From NCBI GenBank assembly GCA_964655475.1, contig CAZZMO010000015.1:1-37143 (forward strand): 37,143 nt of DNA. The letters run 5' to 3'. The first letter of the stretch is position 1; every line of letters begins with the position of its first letter. The position numbers and the translations under genes were made by a program. This document shows, piece by piece, positions 22,260-31,130 of the stretch. Origin of the DNA: VGMA01 sp964655475 (GTDB lineage Bacteria; Chlamydiota; Chlamydiia; Chlamydiales; VGMA01). The notes under the pieces are model-generated. The model saw only the letters and a program-made list of their open reading frames with translations. It made no database searches and was not told the DNA's origin.

Positions 22260-23442
22260 GACTGCTGACGAAACGGCGTATCGGCTCCATGATGTAAAAG
22301 GTTCCAGAAATCACAATCACATCTTCAAGAGGGTTGGTCGTCTCTATGAGCTTCTGCATTGTTTCTTCCACAGTTGCATGTGCTTTGACACCTTGGTGAG
22401 AGATGTTCTGAAAAGCTTCTTTTAGAAGATGAACGTCCAATCCCTTATTGTAGCTCGGCCTTACAAGGTAGATCTCCTTGGCTACTTCTCCAATTATTTT
22501 AATACAAGAGACGTAGTCTTTTTCTTTGGAAATGCCAAATACAAAGTGGTAGTTTTTACCAGGATAAGTATCTTTAAGCCTCTGAATCAATCTAGTGAAT
22601 CCATCACTATTATGAGCTACATCAAAAATGATTGGGGATAATCCTTCAAGTAACACCTCTTCAAATCTGCAGGGTTGTTCTTGGCTAAGACCATATTGCA
22701 TAGCATGATCTGGAATTGAAAAATGCTGCCTTAGAACAAAGAGCGCCTGTTCTGCAATATGCCGATTCTCCACCGCATAAGAGTTTCCTTCATATGGAGG
22801 GGTAATCGTTACAGGGGCCTTTCTGATGAAGGCTTCTTGAAATACGGCAGGGTAAATAGATCGATAGCCAAGGACTACGGGAACTTCTTTTTTAATGATT
22901 CCTGCTTTTTGATAGGCGATTTCTTGAGGAGTTGGCCCGAGAAAAGCCTCATGATCCAAAGTCACTGTAGTGATGACAGAGAGAACTGGGTGGATGACAT
23001 TGGTTGCATCGTGTCTTCCTCCAATGCCTGCTTCTATGACAGCAACATCGACCTTCTCATCCCGAAAATAGAGGAAGGCAAGCATGGTCGATATCTCAAA
23101 AAAGTTCGATTGAACCCATCGATCTTTGAGCATCGAGTAGAGATACTCTAGGTAAAAAACCACTCTCTCTCTAGGAATTTTTTCCCGATTGATTTGGATT
23201 CTCTCCCGAAACGATTCGATGTGGGGAGAGATGAAAAGTCCAACTTTATACCCGGACGATTCTAAAGTAGAGGCGATTTTGAGAGCGACTGACCCTTTTC
23301 CATTTGTCCCTGCAACATGAATAGTTTTATAATGATCAGCAGGTCTATCCAATTTCTCATAGAAAAGTGGAGGATTGTCTGATGGGTAAAAAGTCCTCGG
23401 AAGTGAGAACAGGGTGGTAATCAGCTCTTTGTAGCGGTCCAT
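22219..23442 (-). CDS. folC: Folylpolyglutamate synthase / dihydrofolate synthase
   Basis: A 407-aa Mur-ligase-superfamily enzyme that adds Glu to folates (or to dihydropteroate) using ATP in the cytoplasm. The P-loop is HVAGTNGKGSVALK near residue 45. Further signatures are LFISPHIESFRERI, EAGIGGRHDATNVI, and TTVTLDHEAFLG (lysine-carbamate/metal region follows in IAYQKAGI). FDVAHNSDGF is the C-domain motif. Length is normal. The start overlaps the end of the PHP gene by 22 bp, making it the last gene of the nusB-murB-PHP-folC operon. The C-terminal tail overlaps a convergent gene by 41 bp. Confidence 0.93.
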   Translation of the reverse strand: MDRYKELITTLFSLPRTFYPSDNPPLFYEKLDRPADHYKTIHVAGTNGKGSVALKIASTLESSGYKVGLFISPHIESFRERIQINREKIPRERVVFYLEYLYSMLKDRWVQSNFFEISTMLAFLYFRDEKVDVAVIEAGIGGRHDATNVIHPVLSVITTVTLDHEAFLGPTPQEIAYQKAGIIKKEVPVVLGYRSIYPAVFQEAFIRKAPVTITPPYEGNSYAVENRHIAEQALFVLRQHFSIPDHAMQYGLSQEQPCRFEEVLLEGLSPIIFDVAHNSDGFTRLIQRLKDTYPGKNYHFVFGISKEKDYVSCIKIIGEVAKEIYLVRPSYNKGLDVHLLKEAFQNISHQGVKAHATVEETMQKLIETTNPLEDVIVISGTFYIMEPIRRFVSSLKKGFQPTSGNSE

Positions 23443-24227
23443 ATCTTGAAAAAGTGTTCCTCTGTAATAAATGCAGCGCCAAGAGGTAGATAGGCCTTAT
23501 TCTCACCATGAAAATCAGATCCTCCGGAGATCATCATTCCATGTTTTTCCGCGAGCCGGATCATATCCTGGTTTTGCTTTGCATTACATTTCCCATAATA
23601 ACACTCTATCCCATCAAAATCCATCTGTAAGAGTTGATTAAGAACAGTTCTTTTTTCAATAAAGATGGGGTGGGCTAGAAAAACCTTTCCAGAGGCTCCT
23701 CTGATAATCTCGATGGTTTCCTCAACAGAAAAACTTTCCCCTTTCACGTAGCAAGGTCTTCCATCACCTATGTAAAAATCAAAGGCCTCTTTAAAATCTT
23801 CGACATACCCTTTTTGGATCATTGCCTTTGCAATATGAGGTCTACCAAGCCCTTCAAGCTCTTCAATATTGATGGGCATCCCCTCTTCTTCTAATTTTTC
23901 TAACATTGCTTGATTACGAGCTTTTCTTCTCTCTGTGTGGGCATTGCAAAAATTCAGTAGGGTGGGGTTTTTCCAGTCAAAGTCATACCCTAAAATATGG
24001 ACTCCTGTATCCCCCAAATAGGTAGAGAATTCGACTCCTGATACGAGCGCTACATCTTCTCCTTCTGCATAAGCAAAAAGTTCATCGCTATAGGCTGCAA
24101 CCGTATCGTGGTCTGTAATCGAAAGGCCTTGAAGGTTCTGTTTTTTAGCAAGATCGATGAGCTCTTTTGGGGTATGAGTTCCATCAGAAAAGATCGAATG
24201 GCAGTGCATATCAGCTCGAAACAACAC
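23421..24227 (-). CDS. PHP-domain metal-dependent phosphoesterase
   Basis: A 268-aa protein of the PHP family (TrpH/YciV/RNase AM type). Metal ligands are visible as HCHSIFSDG (residues 8-16), ITDHDTV (37-43), GVEFST, then GRPHIAKAM, FLAHPIF and GGSDFHG (C-terminal Asp-x-His). Members hydrolyse 3',5'-nucleoside bisphosphates or trim RNA 5' ends, which would fit recycling of pAp or RNA fragments. The gene overlaps murB by 17 bp upstream and folC by 22 bp downstream, so all are translated as one operon. Exact substrate cannot be fixed from sequence. Confidence 0.88.
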   Translation of the reverse strand: MLFRADMHCHSIFSDGTHTPKELIDLAKKQNLQGLSITDHDTVAAYSDELFAYAEGEDVALVSGVEFSTYLGDTGVHILGYDFDWKNPTLLNFCNAHTERRKARNQAMLEKLEEEGMPINIEELEGLGRPHIAKAMIQKGYVEDFKEAFDFYIGDGRPCYVKGESFSVEETIEIIRGASGKVFLAHPIFIEKRTVLNQLLQMDFDGIECYYGKCNAKQNQDMIRLAEKHGMMISGGSDFHGENKAYLPLGAAFITEEHFFKIWTATKS

Positions 24228-25065
24228 ATACCTCTAAATGGAGTTCATGACCTGTTTTTTCTTTGACGATCCTCTGCACATCTTGCAAGATCGTCTTAAT
24301 ATCTTCAGCGGTAGCGCCACCTTGATTTTCGACAAAGTTGGCATGCATTGTAGAAATGACTGCCCCACCGACCGAATATCCTTTGAGTCCACAAGCATCA
24401 ATTAACCTTCCTGCGGGAATATCAGGAGCTGGATTTTGGAAGACGCAGCCGCAAGTCTTTGCTTTATAAGGCTGTGTCTGGAGACGATAGGTAATGATTT
24501 CCCTTTGCTTCTCTTTTGCCGTTGGTTCCTCTTTTAGCTCGAAAGAAGCTTGAACAATCATCCCCTTTTTTTCATGAAAACTAGAAAAACGGTAGCGAAA
24601 AGTAATGTCTTCTTTCTTAAGAAGGTGCTCTTGCCCATTTTCATCTAAATAAAGGACTTCAACTAATGTGTCTTTGGTCTCCATCTTATTTGCCCCTGCA
24701 TTCATGTAAATGGCACCACCAACTGTCGCTGGGATTCCACTTGCAAATTCGAGACCTGTAAGCCCTTTTTTAGCTGTCTTTTCTCCAAGGTAGGCAAAGC
24801 TATAGCCGCTTCCGACATGAACTTTTCTACCATCAATGGTTACATGAGAAATCTTATTAAGAATCACCAAGCCATCATAGCCCTGGTCTTCGAAAAGGCA
24901 ATTAGAGCCTTTGCCAAGAACAAAAAAGGGAATGTTTTTTTCTTTTGCGAATCGAAGAGCAGCTTTTGCTTCTTCTACTGTAGTGACGGTGACGAAATAG
25001 TTTGCACTTCCCCCAATACCGAAGGTACAGTGCTTAGATAAAGGTTCATTGCACAGCAGGTTCAT
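24211..25065 (-). CDS. murB: UDP-N-acetylenolpyruvoylglucosamine reductase
   Basis: A 284-aa FAD enzyme that reduces UDP-GlcNAc-enolpyruvate to UDP-MurNAc with NADPH, the second committed step of peptidoglycan synthesis. FAD-domain signatures are FGIGGSANYFV, FVLGKGSNCLF and FASGIPATVGGAIYMNAGA. The general-acid position, Ser in many MurBs (GSVFxNP), is Cys here (CGCVFQNP). Length fits the type II enzymes. The gene overlaps nusB by 20 bp; nusB-murB adjacency is also recalled from Chlamydia (CT832-CT831). Confidence 0.95.
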   Translation of the reverse strand: MNLLCNEPLSKHCTFGIGGSANYFVTVTTVEEAKAALRFAKEKNIPFFVLGKGSNCLFEDQGYDGLVILNKISHVTIDGRKVHVGSGYSFAYLGEKTAKKGLTGLEFASGIPATVGGAIYMNAGANKMETKDTLVEVLYLDENGQEHLLKKEDITFRYRFSSFHEKKGMIVQASFELKEEPTAKEKQREIITYRLQTQPYKAKTCGCVFQNPAPDIPAGRLIDACGLKGYSVGGAVISTMHANFVENQGGATAEDIKTILQDVQRIVKEKTGHELHLEVCVVSS

Positions 25066-25462
25066 AATTCAGCACTCCGTTCAAAATAGCCTGCACAAAT
25101 TCAGACGCTTCAGGAGAGCTAAATTTTCGAGATAACCGAATCGCCTCTGCAATGGCTACTGCCGTAGAAATCTCTGTATCAAATAACATTTCGAAAGAAG
25201 AGAGGCGGAGGATCGCCAAATCTACTTTTGAAATCCGATCAAAATCGTACGCATGAGAAACTGAGCGAATTCTTTCATCCACAAGCTCCTTCTTTTCCCA
25301 AATGACCTCAGCCCTATCCCAAGCCTCTCTCATGTTCTTCTTGGTGGTCTTTAGTTGCTCCATGAGCAAGGAAAGAAGGTCATCTTCTTCGGTCTTGCTG
25401 ATTTCCCAACTATATAGGATTTGTAAAACAGCTTCTCTAAATTTTGATTTTGGCAGTAACAT
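25046..25462 (-). CDS. nusB: Transcription antitermination factor NusB
   Basis: A 138-aa all-helical RNA-binding protein that, with NusE (S10), binds boxA RNA in rRNA antitermination. The N-terminal REAVLQILYSWE and the C-terminal part (KVDLAILRLSSFEMLF, then AIAEAIRLSRKFSSPEASEF followed by VQAILNGVLN) are characteristic. Normal length. It is first of the operon and divergent from the exonuclease-like gene, with about 80 bp between the start codons. Confidence 0.95.
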   Translation of the reverse strand: MLLPKSKFREAVLQILYSWEISKTEEDDLLSLLMEQLKTTKKNMREAWDRAEVIWEKKELVDERIRSVSHAYDFDRISKVDLAILRLSSFEMLFDTEISTAVAIAEAIRLSRKFSSPEASEFVQAILNGVLNYEPAVQ

Positions 25463-25541
25463 GGGCTAGAGTATATACGGAGAGGAACTTTTCTTGAAGA
25501 AAGAAAAGTTTTTTAATGGTAAAATTCAGAACTTCAGAGGT

Positions 25542-26120
25542 ATGAATGTGTTAGCTGTTTTTTTAGATACTGAGACAAATGGACTGGACCACAAGGTTCA
25601 CTCGATTTTAGAAATTGCCTTGATCGTTGTCGATCTCGCCACAGGCGAGGTTTTGGAATCTTACGAACGTTTGATCCAGCTCTCAGACGAAGAGTGGGAG
25701 AGGGGTAATCCCTATAGCCTTTCTTTTAACGGGATCACGAAAGAGATGATGCAGACTGGAGTTCCACTTTTAGAAGCCTCCAAAGAAGTGAAGAAAATTT
25801 TTAAAAGACTTCACATTGTCAAAGGGAAAAGTGTCCTCATCTGCCAGAACCCCTCTTTTGATAGGGTATTCTTTGCCAAACTCATCGACGTTGAATATCA
25901 AGAACAGAATGAATTCCCCTATCACTGGCTCGATTTAGCCTCTATGCATTTTGCAAAGAGTTTATTACAAGGGAAGCCTCTCGATCAAATTGCTCTTTCA
26001 AAGGATCAAATTGCAAAAGAATACCATCTAGAAAAAGAGAGCCGCCCACATAGAGCTTTAAGAGGCGTTCAACACCTCATCGAATGTTATCAACATGTAA
26101 TCGGTTTTCCAGGGAGGTAG
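25542..26120 (+). CDS. DnaQ-fold 3'-5' exonuclease-like protein lacking one catalytic Asp
   Basis: A 192-aa DEDD-fold protein. ExoI motif: FLDTETNGLD (Asp9, Glu11). ExoII: CQNPSFDRVFF (Asn103, Asp107). ExoIII: HRALRGV (His170), where the expected Asp five residues after His is Gly175 (GGC, 26064-26066, one base from GAC). That Asp normally binds a metal ion, so activity may be lost or altered. The ATG 25542 is chosen because homologues begin just before the LDTET strand; a TTG at 25494 with GAGAGGAA upstream is an alternative. It is 3 bp upstream of the MscS gene, so probably an operon. Confidence 0.8.
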   Translation: MNVLAVFLDTETNGLDHKVHSILEIALIVVDLATGEVLESYERLIQLSDEEWERGNPYSLSFNGITKEMMQTGVPLLEASKEVKKIFKRLHIVKGKSVLICQNPSFDRVFFAKLIDVEYQEQNEFPYHWLDLASMHFAKSLLQGKPLDQIALSKDQIAKEYHLEKESRPHRALRGVQHLIECYQHVIGFPGR

Positions 26121-26123
26121 GTT

Positions 26124-27125
26124 ATGGAACTTTCAGCATTTCACTGGCAAATTGTCATCAGTGGCTCTATTTTATTGAGTTCATGGATCCTGATGTGGAT
26201 CTGGGGCAAATGTACAAAAATGACTGTGTTGAGAAAACATAGTTGGCTTCGAGCTCTCGTACAATCCATTTCTCTTCCCGTTTACTTAACTCTATTTTTT
26301 GGGGGTGGCTTAGCAGTTGCCTACTACTTTTTAGGGGAGCAAACGGTCCCCCGCAGTGTTTTTCACATTCTAGGAATTCTCGCTGTTGTTTGGATCGTCA
26401 TCAATTTCGTCCAAAGAGGAGAAGCGATGATCCTCAGAAAACAACGCTTTTCTCTCAACCAAATGAATGTGCACCTCGCAGTTAGACTACTTAGAGCAGC
26501 TGTCGTATTTGGAGGACTCCTTCTGATCCTTCCCCTACTCAATATCTCTGTCACAGGGATATTAGCCTTCGGGGGAATTGGAGCCATCATCGTCGGTATG
26601 GCTGCCCAAAATATGCTGTCGAACCTCTTTGGGGGGATCATTTTAATCCTCGATCGCCCTTTTCGCGAGGGGGACCTCGTCTCTTGCCCCGATAAAAAGA
26701 TTGAAGGTCACGTCGAGCATGTAGGATGGAGGATGACAAGACTGCGCTCTCTCGATAAACAGCCCATCTATGTCCCAAATTCCACTTTTTCTACGATTGT
26801 CTTGCAAAACCAGACCTGCATGACCCACAGGATGATCAAAAAGCACGTCTATCTACGCTATGAACACTTCCCTCTCGTCGAGCCAATTTTAGAAGAGATG
26901 AGAGCATACATTTGCAGCCATCCAGATATTGATCAAAGGCAGCACTGTTCGATCAATGTGGAAAGCTACTCCCTTTATGGAATTCAAATCCTCATCCATG
27001 TGTTCACAGAAAAAACACTTCTTTTTGACTATATGGCTGTTCAAGAAGAGGTCTTTTTACACATGGGCAAGGTGATCAGGAAACATGGGGCTGAATTTGT
27101 CTTATTGAATGCTGATAGAGGCTAA
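26124..27125 (+). CDS. MscS-type mechanosensitive channel
   Basis: A 333-aa inner-membrane protein of the small-conductance mechanosensitive family. Four or five hydrophobic segments lie in residues 8-160. The pore helix and beta-domain signature are clear: GGIGAIIVGMAAQNMLSNLF, followed by GGIILILDRPFREGDLV. A cytoplasmic domain includes VGWRMTRLRSLDKQPIYVPN. The channel opens on membrane tension to release solutes during osmotic downshock. A GGGAGGT ribosome site overlaps the end of the previous gene, and 4 bp overlap the convergent holB. Confidence 0.93.
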   Translation: MELSAFHWQIVISGSILLSSWILMWIWGKCTKMTVLRKHSWLRALVQSISLPVYLTLFFGGGLAVAYYFLGEQTVPRSVFHILGILAVVWIVINFVQRGEAMILRKQRFSLNQMNVHLAVRLLRAAVVFGGLLLILPLLNISVTGILAFGGIGAIIVGMAAQNMLSNLFGGIILILDRPFREGDLVSCPDKKIEGHVEHVGWRMTRLRSLDKQPIYVPNSTFSTIVLQNQTCMTHRMIKKHVYLRYEHFPLVEPILEEMRAYICSHPDIDQRQHCSINVESYSLYGIQILIHVFTEKTLLFDYMAVQEEVFLHMGKVIRKHGAEFVLLNADRG

Positions 27126-28051
27126 GAGAGGCTGAGCAAAATGTACTCGATGCATCTTGCAAGGCGCATATGACGTAGAAGGGCCTCTTTTCCATTTTGA
27201 AATAGCATCAAGAGGTGTCCAGAATTTATAGAAATCACTTCGCTACACTTTTCTAAATTCTCCCTCTCTTCAGGGAAAAATAGAGGGCGCTCTCCTCTAT
27301 TTTTCAAGGTATAGAGATCAAGAAGCCACTGCTCTAATACAGTTAAAAGCTCTTCTGTTGTCTGATTGTCTTTAAAGTTTTGAATTTCATCTAAAGTTTC
27401 ATAAAACCTGAGGTAATCTCTTGTCAAATGATACTTCAAAGCGTTCAAAACAATCGGATAGTACTCTAAGAAACCCTCATCGACGAGCGCTTTTGCCTTA
27501 CCTAAAGATCCTTTTGCGAGCTGACCTACCTTAACAGCCATTTCAGAGGAGATTTTGAGCTCATTTACGAGATAGCTTTGAATCTCTTGATCTGAAATGG
27601 GAAAAAAGTGGATGGGCATCGCTCTCGAGAGAATCGTTGGCATAACCCGATCTATGTGAGTTGCAAACAAAATGAAGCGATTGAAATCGGGCGCCTCTTC
27701 AAAAGTTTTTAAGAGGGCGTTCGCATGAACAGGAAGCATCTCATCAACACGGTCAATGAGATAAAAACGGTAGGGACTTTCAAACGGGAATGAACTCACA
27801 TTTTGAAGGAGCTCTCGAATCTTTTCCACCTGATGGTCTAGTGATAAGACATCGGGATGGAGATCATTTAACACCCGCTCATCATAACCTAACGCATTCA
27901 TTATCAATTTCTTAGCAAAAAGCTTCTTTCCAACACCTGCTGCACCTTCAAAAAGAAGCACAGGGGGAATCCCCCTTTCTTGGAGTAAATCTAAGGTAGC
28001 TTTTACAGCTGGGTTTCCAATAAGTGTAGGAATCGAATCGACTTCCATCAT
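27122..28051 (-). CDS. holB: DNA polymerase III delta' subunit
   Basis: A 309-aa AAA+ clamp-loader protein. Walker A-like GAAGVGKKLF lies near residue 35. HPDVLSLDHQVEKIREL and ALLKTFEEAPDFNRFILFAT match delta'/tau proteins, as does the sensor-1/SRx stretch TILSRAMPIHF. The zinc-binding Cys set of DnaX is absent, favouring HolB over DnaX. It assembles the sliding clamp at replication forks. The start overlaps the end of tmk by 1 bp; it is last in the gyrB-gyrA-tmk-holB operon, the same order as recalled for Chlamydia. Confidence 0.88.
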   Translation of the reverse strand: MMEVDSIPTLIGNPAVKATLDLLQERGIPPVLLFEGAAGVGKKLFAKKLIMNALGYDERVLNDLHPDVLSLDHQVEKIRELLQNVSSFPFESPYRFYLIDRVDEMLPVHANALLKTFEEAPDFNRFILFATHIDRVMPTILSRAMPIHFFPISDQEIQSYLVNELKISSEMAVKVGQLAKGSLGKAKALVDEGFLEYYPIVLNALKYHLTRDYLRFYETLDEIQNFKDNQTTEELLTVLEQWLLDLYTLKNRGERPLFFPEERENLEKCSEVISINSGHLLMLFQNGKEALLRHMRLARCIEYILLSLS

Positions 28052-28680
28052 TATTTTGCGCCTGTGAAGAGCTTTTCTGTTTGAGAAAGGTGTTGAATCG
28101 CACTCTTTTTTACCTCTTCGGCAGGCTTCGATGCGTCCAAAAGAACGATCCGATCACTTTCCTCTCGAGCTAATTTGAGATAAGCATTTCGGACGGTGCG
28201 GTGGAACTCGAGATTTTCCCTTTCGATCCGATCTAAAGAGCGGTGAGAGCCCCTCTTGAGCCCAATTTCTGGGTCGAGATCGAGGAGAAAGGTGATATCA
28301 GGAATGAGTCCATCAACGGCATGCATACAGGCAGTTTTGACAAAAGTGGGGTCGATCGCGCGAGCAACCCCTTGATATACGAGTGTAGAATCGACAAAGC
28401 GATCACAGAGAACGGTGACCCCTCTTGCTAAGGCAGGCTTAATGACTTCTTTCACATGTTGCGCTCGATCAGCTAGAAAAAGAAAGAGCTCTGCTTCCGG
28501 AGAGAGAGCTCCTCCCTCTAAGAGGATCTTTCTCACCTGAGGTCCAAAAGAGCTCCCCCCTGGTTCTCTCGTACAGAGGGTCTCTACTTTGCATGAATCT
28601 AGATGAGCAATGAGGGAGCGGATGAGGGTCGTTTTTCCGACAGCCTCTCCCCCTTCAAATGTGATAAAAAGCCCTTTCAT
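28051..28680 (-). CDS. tmk: Thymidylate kinase
   Basis: A 209-aa P-loop kinase that phosphorylates dTMP to dTDP. The P-loop is FEGGEAVGKTTLIRSL, in which the usual GxxGxGK reads GGEAVGK. TREPGGSSFG is the dTMP-binding loop, and DRFVDSTLVYQG is the DR motif and lid approach. Standard length. It overlaps gyrA by 4 bp (ATGA) and holB by 1 bp, so expression is coupled with both. Confidence 0.96.
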   Translation of the reverse strand: MKGLFITFEGGEAVGKTTLIRSLIAHLDSCKVETLCTREPGGSSFGPQVRKILLEGGALSPEAELFLFLADRAQHVKEVIKPALARGVTVLCDRFVDSTLVYQGVARAIDPTFVKTACMHAVDGLIPDITFLLDLDPEIGLKRGSHRSLDRIERENLEFHRTVRNAYLKLAREESDRIVLLDASKPAEEVKKSAIQHLSQTEKLFTGAK

Positions 28681-31121
28681 TCGACATCTTCTTTTTCAAT
28701 TTTCTGCATCGCGACAAGCTTATCGTCGTTTTGAAGTGCAACGAGTCGCACCCCTTGCGTCGATCTTCCCATCACGCGGAGATGTTCCATTGTGGTGCGA
28801 AGTGTCTGTCCTAGGTAAGACATCATGAGAAGACTATCTTCATCCTTCACAGCCACAGCGCCAATTACATCGCCGTTTCTCTTGTTCGTGATGATCGATC
28901 TGACCCCTTTTCCTCCGCGGTTGGTCTGACGGAAGGTGTCTACTTTAGATCTCTTTCCGTAACCATTTTCGCAGACAACGAGGATCGAATGATCAGGACC
29001 TACGATCTCACAAGAGACGACAGCATCTTTCTCATCGCGGAGTGTAACACCTCTTACACCTCTTGCAGTTCGTCCCATAGCTCTCGCTTGAGATTGGTCG
29101 AAGCGGACAGCCATACCAGCTCTTGTGAAGAGCATGATTTGCTCCCCTTCTTTGACTAGTTTTGCTGCAATAACTTCATCTCCTTCATCGATTGTGATCG
29201 CATAGACCCCTTTCTTTCTTGGTGAGCTGTAACAAGCGAGATCAGTCTTCTTGATGACCCCTTGCTTTGTTGCAAACAAGATGCAGGCTTCTGCAGAGAA
29301 GTCCGTGACGCGCATGATCGCAGCAATTCTCTCCTCTTTTGCCATATCTTCGAGAAGGTTGATCAAAGCTTTTCCTTTGGCTCTTCTTCCAGCTTCAGGG
29401 ATCTGCCATACTTTTAACCAGTAGCAGCGACCGAAGTTCGTGAAGACGAGGAGATGATCATGAGTGTTTGCTACATAAACATCTTTGAGAGAATCGGTTT
29501 CCTTCTTTTGATCAAAGCCAACAACCCCTTGACCTCCACGCTTTTGCTCGCGGAAAGTATCCATCGGCATACGCTTGATGTAATCATCAGTTGAAATGGT
29601 GATGATCACTGCTTCATTTGTGATGAGATCTTCGATTTGAAGTTCAGATTCAGCAGCAATGATCTTAGTTTTTCTGTCAGGAACGCCTGTTTTCTTGAGT
29701 TCATGGAGCTCATCTTTAATGATGCCACGAACCATTTTTTCATTTGCAAGGATTGCTCTATAGTATTCAATTCTCTCGAGAAGTTCTTTATACTCGCTCT
29801 CAACCTTATCTCTTTCTAGACCAGTAAGTTGATAGAGTCTTAACTCGAGAACAGCATCTGCTTGTCTCTCTGAGAATTGATATTCTGCGATCAAAGCTTT
29901 TTTCGCTTCAGCTCTATCACTAGAAGAGCGGATCAACTTCACGATGGCGTCGAGGTGATCTAGCGCTTTTAAGTACCCTTCTAAGACGTGAGCTCTCGCT
30001 TCTGCTTTCTTGAGCTCATAGCGGGTTCTTCTTCTAATCACTTCGATCCGGTGATCGATCCACGCCATGATCATCTGCTTGACGTTCATCGTGCGAGGAA
30101 GGCCGTTATCGAGAGCGAGCATGTTAGCTCCGAATGTCACCTGAAGATCGGTGAATTTGTAGAGCTGGTTGATGATCACATCAGAGATTTCTCCTCTTTT
30201 GAGATCGAGAACAATCCGAAGTCCATCTTTATCTGATTCATCTCTGATATCAGAAATACCTGTGATGATCTTATCGTTGATGAGCTCTGCGATTCTTGTG
30301 ATCAAGAAGGCCTTGTTAACGTTGTAAGGGATCTCTGTGATGATGATCTTTTGCCGCTCATTCTTCTCTTCTTCGACGTTTAGAACGCCTCGGAGAATGA
30401 TTTTACCACGGCCTGTGTGGAAAGCCTCTTTCACTCCGCGGTAACCGCAGATCACACCACCTGTTGGAAAATCAGGGGCTGGCATCACTTGCATGATCTC
30501 TTCAATAGTCGTTTCAGGATCATCGATGAGCATGGTGGTTGCTTCGATAAGCTCTCCTAAGTTGTGAGGGGCAATGTTTGTTGCCATCCCCACCGCAATA
30601 CCAGAAGATCCGTTACAAAGAAGGTTTGGGAATTTCGATGGAAATACTGTAGGCTCTTTCTTGGTCTCGTCGTAGTTAGAGACATAATCTACAGTCTCTT
30701 TGTCGAGATCTTCCATAAGGGCCATTGCAGCGGGCATCAGCTTCGCTTCAGTATAACGCATTGCAGCAGGAGGATCTCCGTCAATCGATCCAAAGTTCCC
30801 CTGGCCGTTGATCAAAGGATATCGCATGACCCAAGGTTGAGCCATACGAACGAGGGTCGGATAAATGACCGTTTCCCCGTGTGGGTGATAATCCCCTGAG
30901 GTATCCCCGGCAATCTTTGCACACTTTCTGTGCTTGGCACCTGGGCTCAAGTTCAATTGCCTCATGGCAAATAAAATACGACGCTGAGAAGGCTTTAATC
31001 CATCTCGTACATCGGGCAGAGCTCTGGAAATGATGACCGACATCGAGTAACGTAAGTAGGACTCTTTGAGCTCATCTTCTAGATTCCGCGGCAATATCAT
31101 CTCATTTTCTGTATAAGACAT
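28677..31121 (-). CDS. gyrA: DNA gyrase subunit A
   Basis: An 814-aa type II topoisomerase subunit. The active-site Tyr123 is in AAMRYTEAKL. The GyrA box reads QKRGGQG (about residue 540), and six blade-like repeats of the C-terminal pinwheel follow, so this is gyrase rather than topoisomerase IV. The quinolone-determining region reads HPHGETVIYPTLVRMAQ, with Thr and Pro at the positions of E. coli Ser83 and Asp87. It begins 9 bp after gyrB and overlaps tmk. Confidence 0.97.
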   Translation of the reverse strand: MSYTENEMILPRNLEDELKESYLRYSMSVIISRALPDVRDGLKPSQRRILFAMRQLNLSPGAKHRKCAKIAGDTSGDYHPHGETVIYPTLVRMAQPWVMRYPLINGQGNFGSIDGDPPAAMRYTEAKLMPAAMALMEDLDKETVDYVSNYDETKKEPTVFPSKFPNLLCNGSSGIAVGMATNIAPHNLGELIEATTMLIDDPETTIEEIMQVMPAPDFPTGGVICGYRGVKEAFHTGRGKIILRGVLNVEEEKNERQKIIITEIPYNVNKAFLITRIAELINDKIITGISDIRDESDKDGLRIVLDLKRGEISDVIINQLYKFTDLQVTFGANMLALDNGLPRTMNVKQMIMAWIDHRIEVIRRRTRYELKKAEARAHVLEGYLKALDHLDAIVKLIRSSSDRAEAKKALIAEYQFSERQADAVLELRLYQLTGLERDKVESEYKELLERIEYYRAILANEKMVRGIIKDELHELKKTGVPDRKTKIIAAESELQIEDLITNEAVIITISTDDYIKRMPMDTFREQKRGGQGVVGFDQKKETDSLKDVYVANTHDHLLVFTNFGRCYWLKVWQIPEAGRRAKGKALINLLEDMAKEERIAAIMRVTDFSAEACILFATKQGVIKKTDLACYSSPRKKGVYAITIDEGDEVIAAKLVKEGEQIMLFTRAGMAVRFDQSQARAMGRTARGVRGVTLRDEKDAVVSCEIVGPDHSILVVCENGYGKRSKVDTFRQTNRGGKGVRSIITNKRNGDVIGAVAVKDEDSLLMMSYLGQTLRTTMEHLRVMGRSTQGVRLVALQNDDKLVAMQKIEKEDVE

Positions 31122-31130
31122 GTTCCTACC

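Noticed and set aside
27122..28051. DnaX (tau/gamma) identity for the clamp-loader gene
   Set aside because: The length (309 aa) and the missing zinc-binding Cys set fit delta' (HolB) better.
29988..30899. ORFs on the plus strand inside gyrA
   Set aside because: Shadow frames of a highly conserved gene, with no independent ribosome sites or family motifs.
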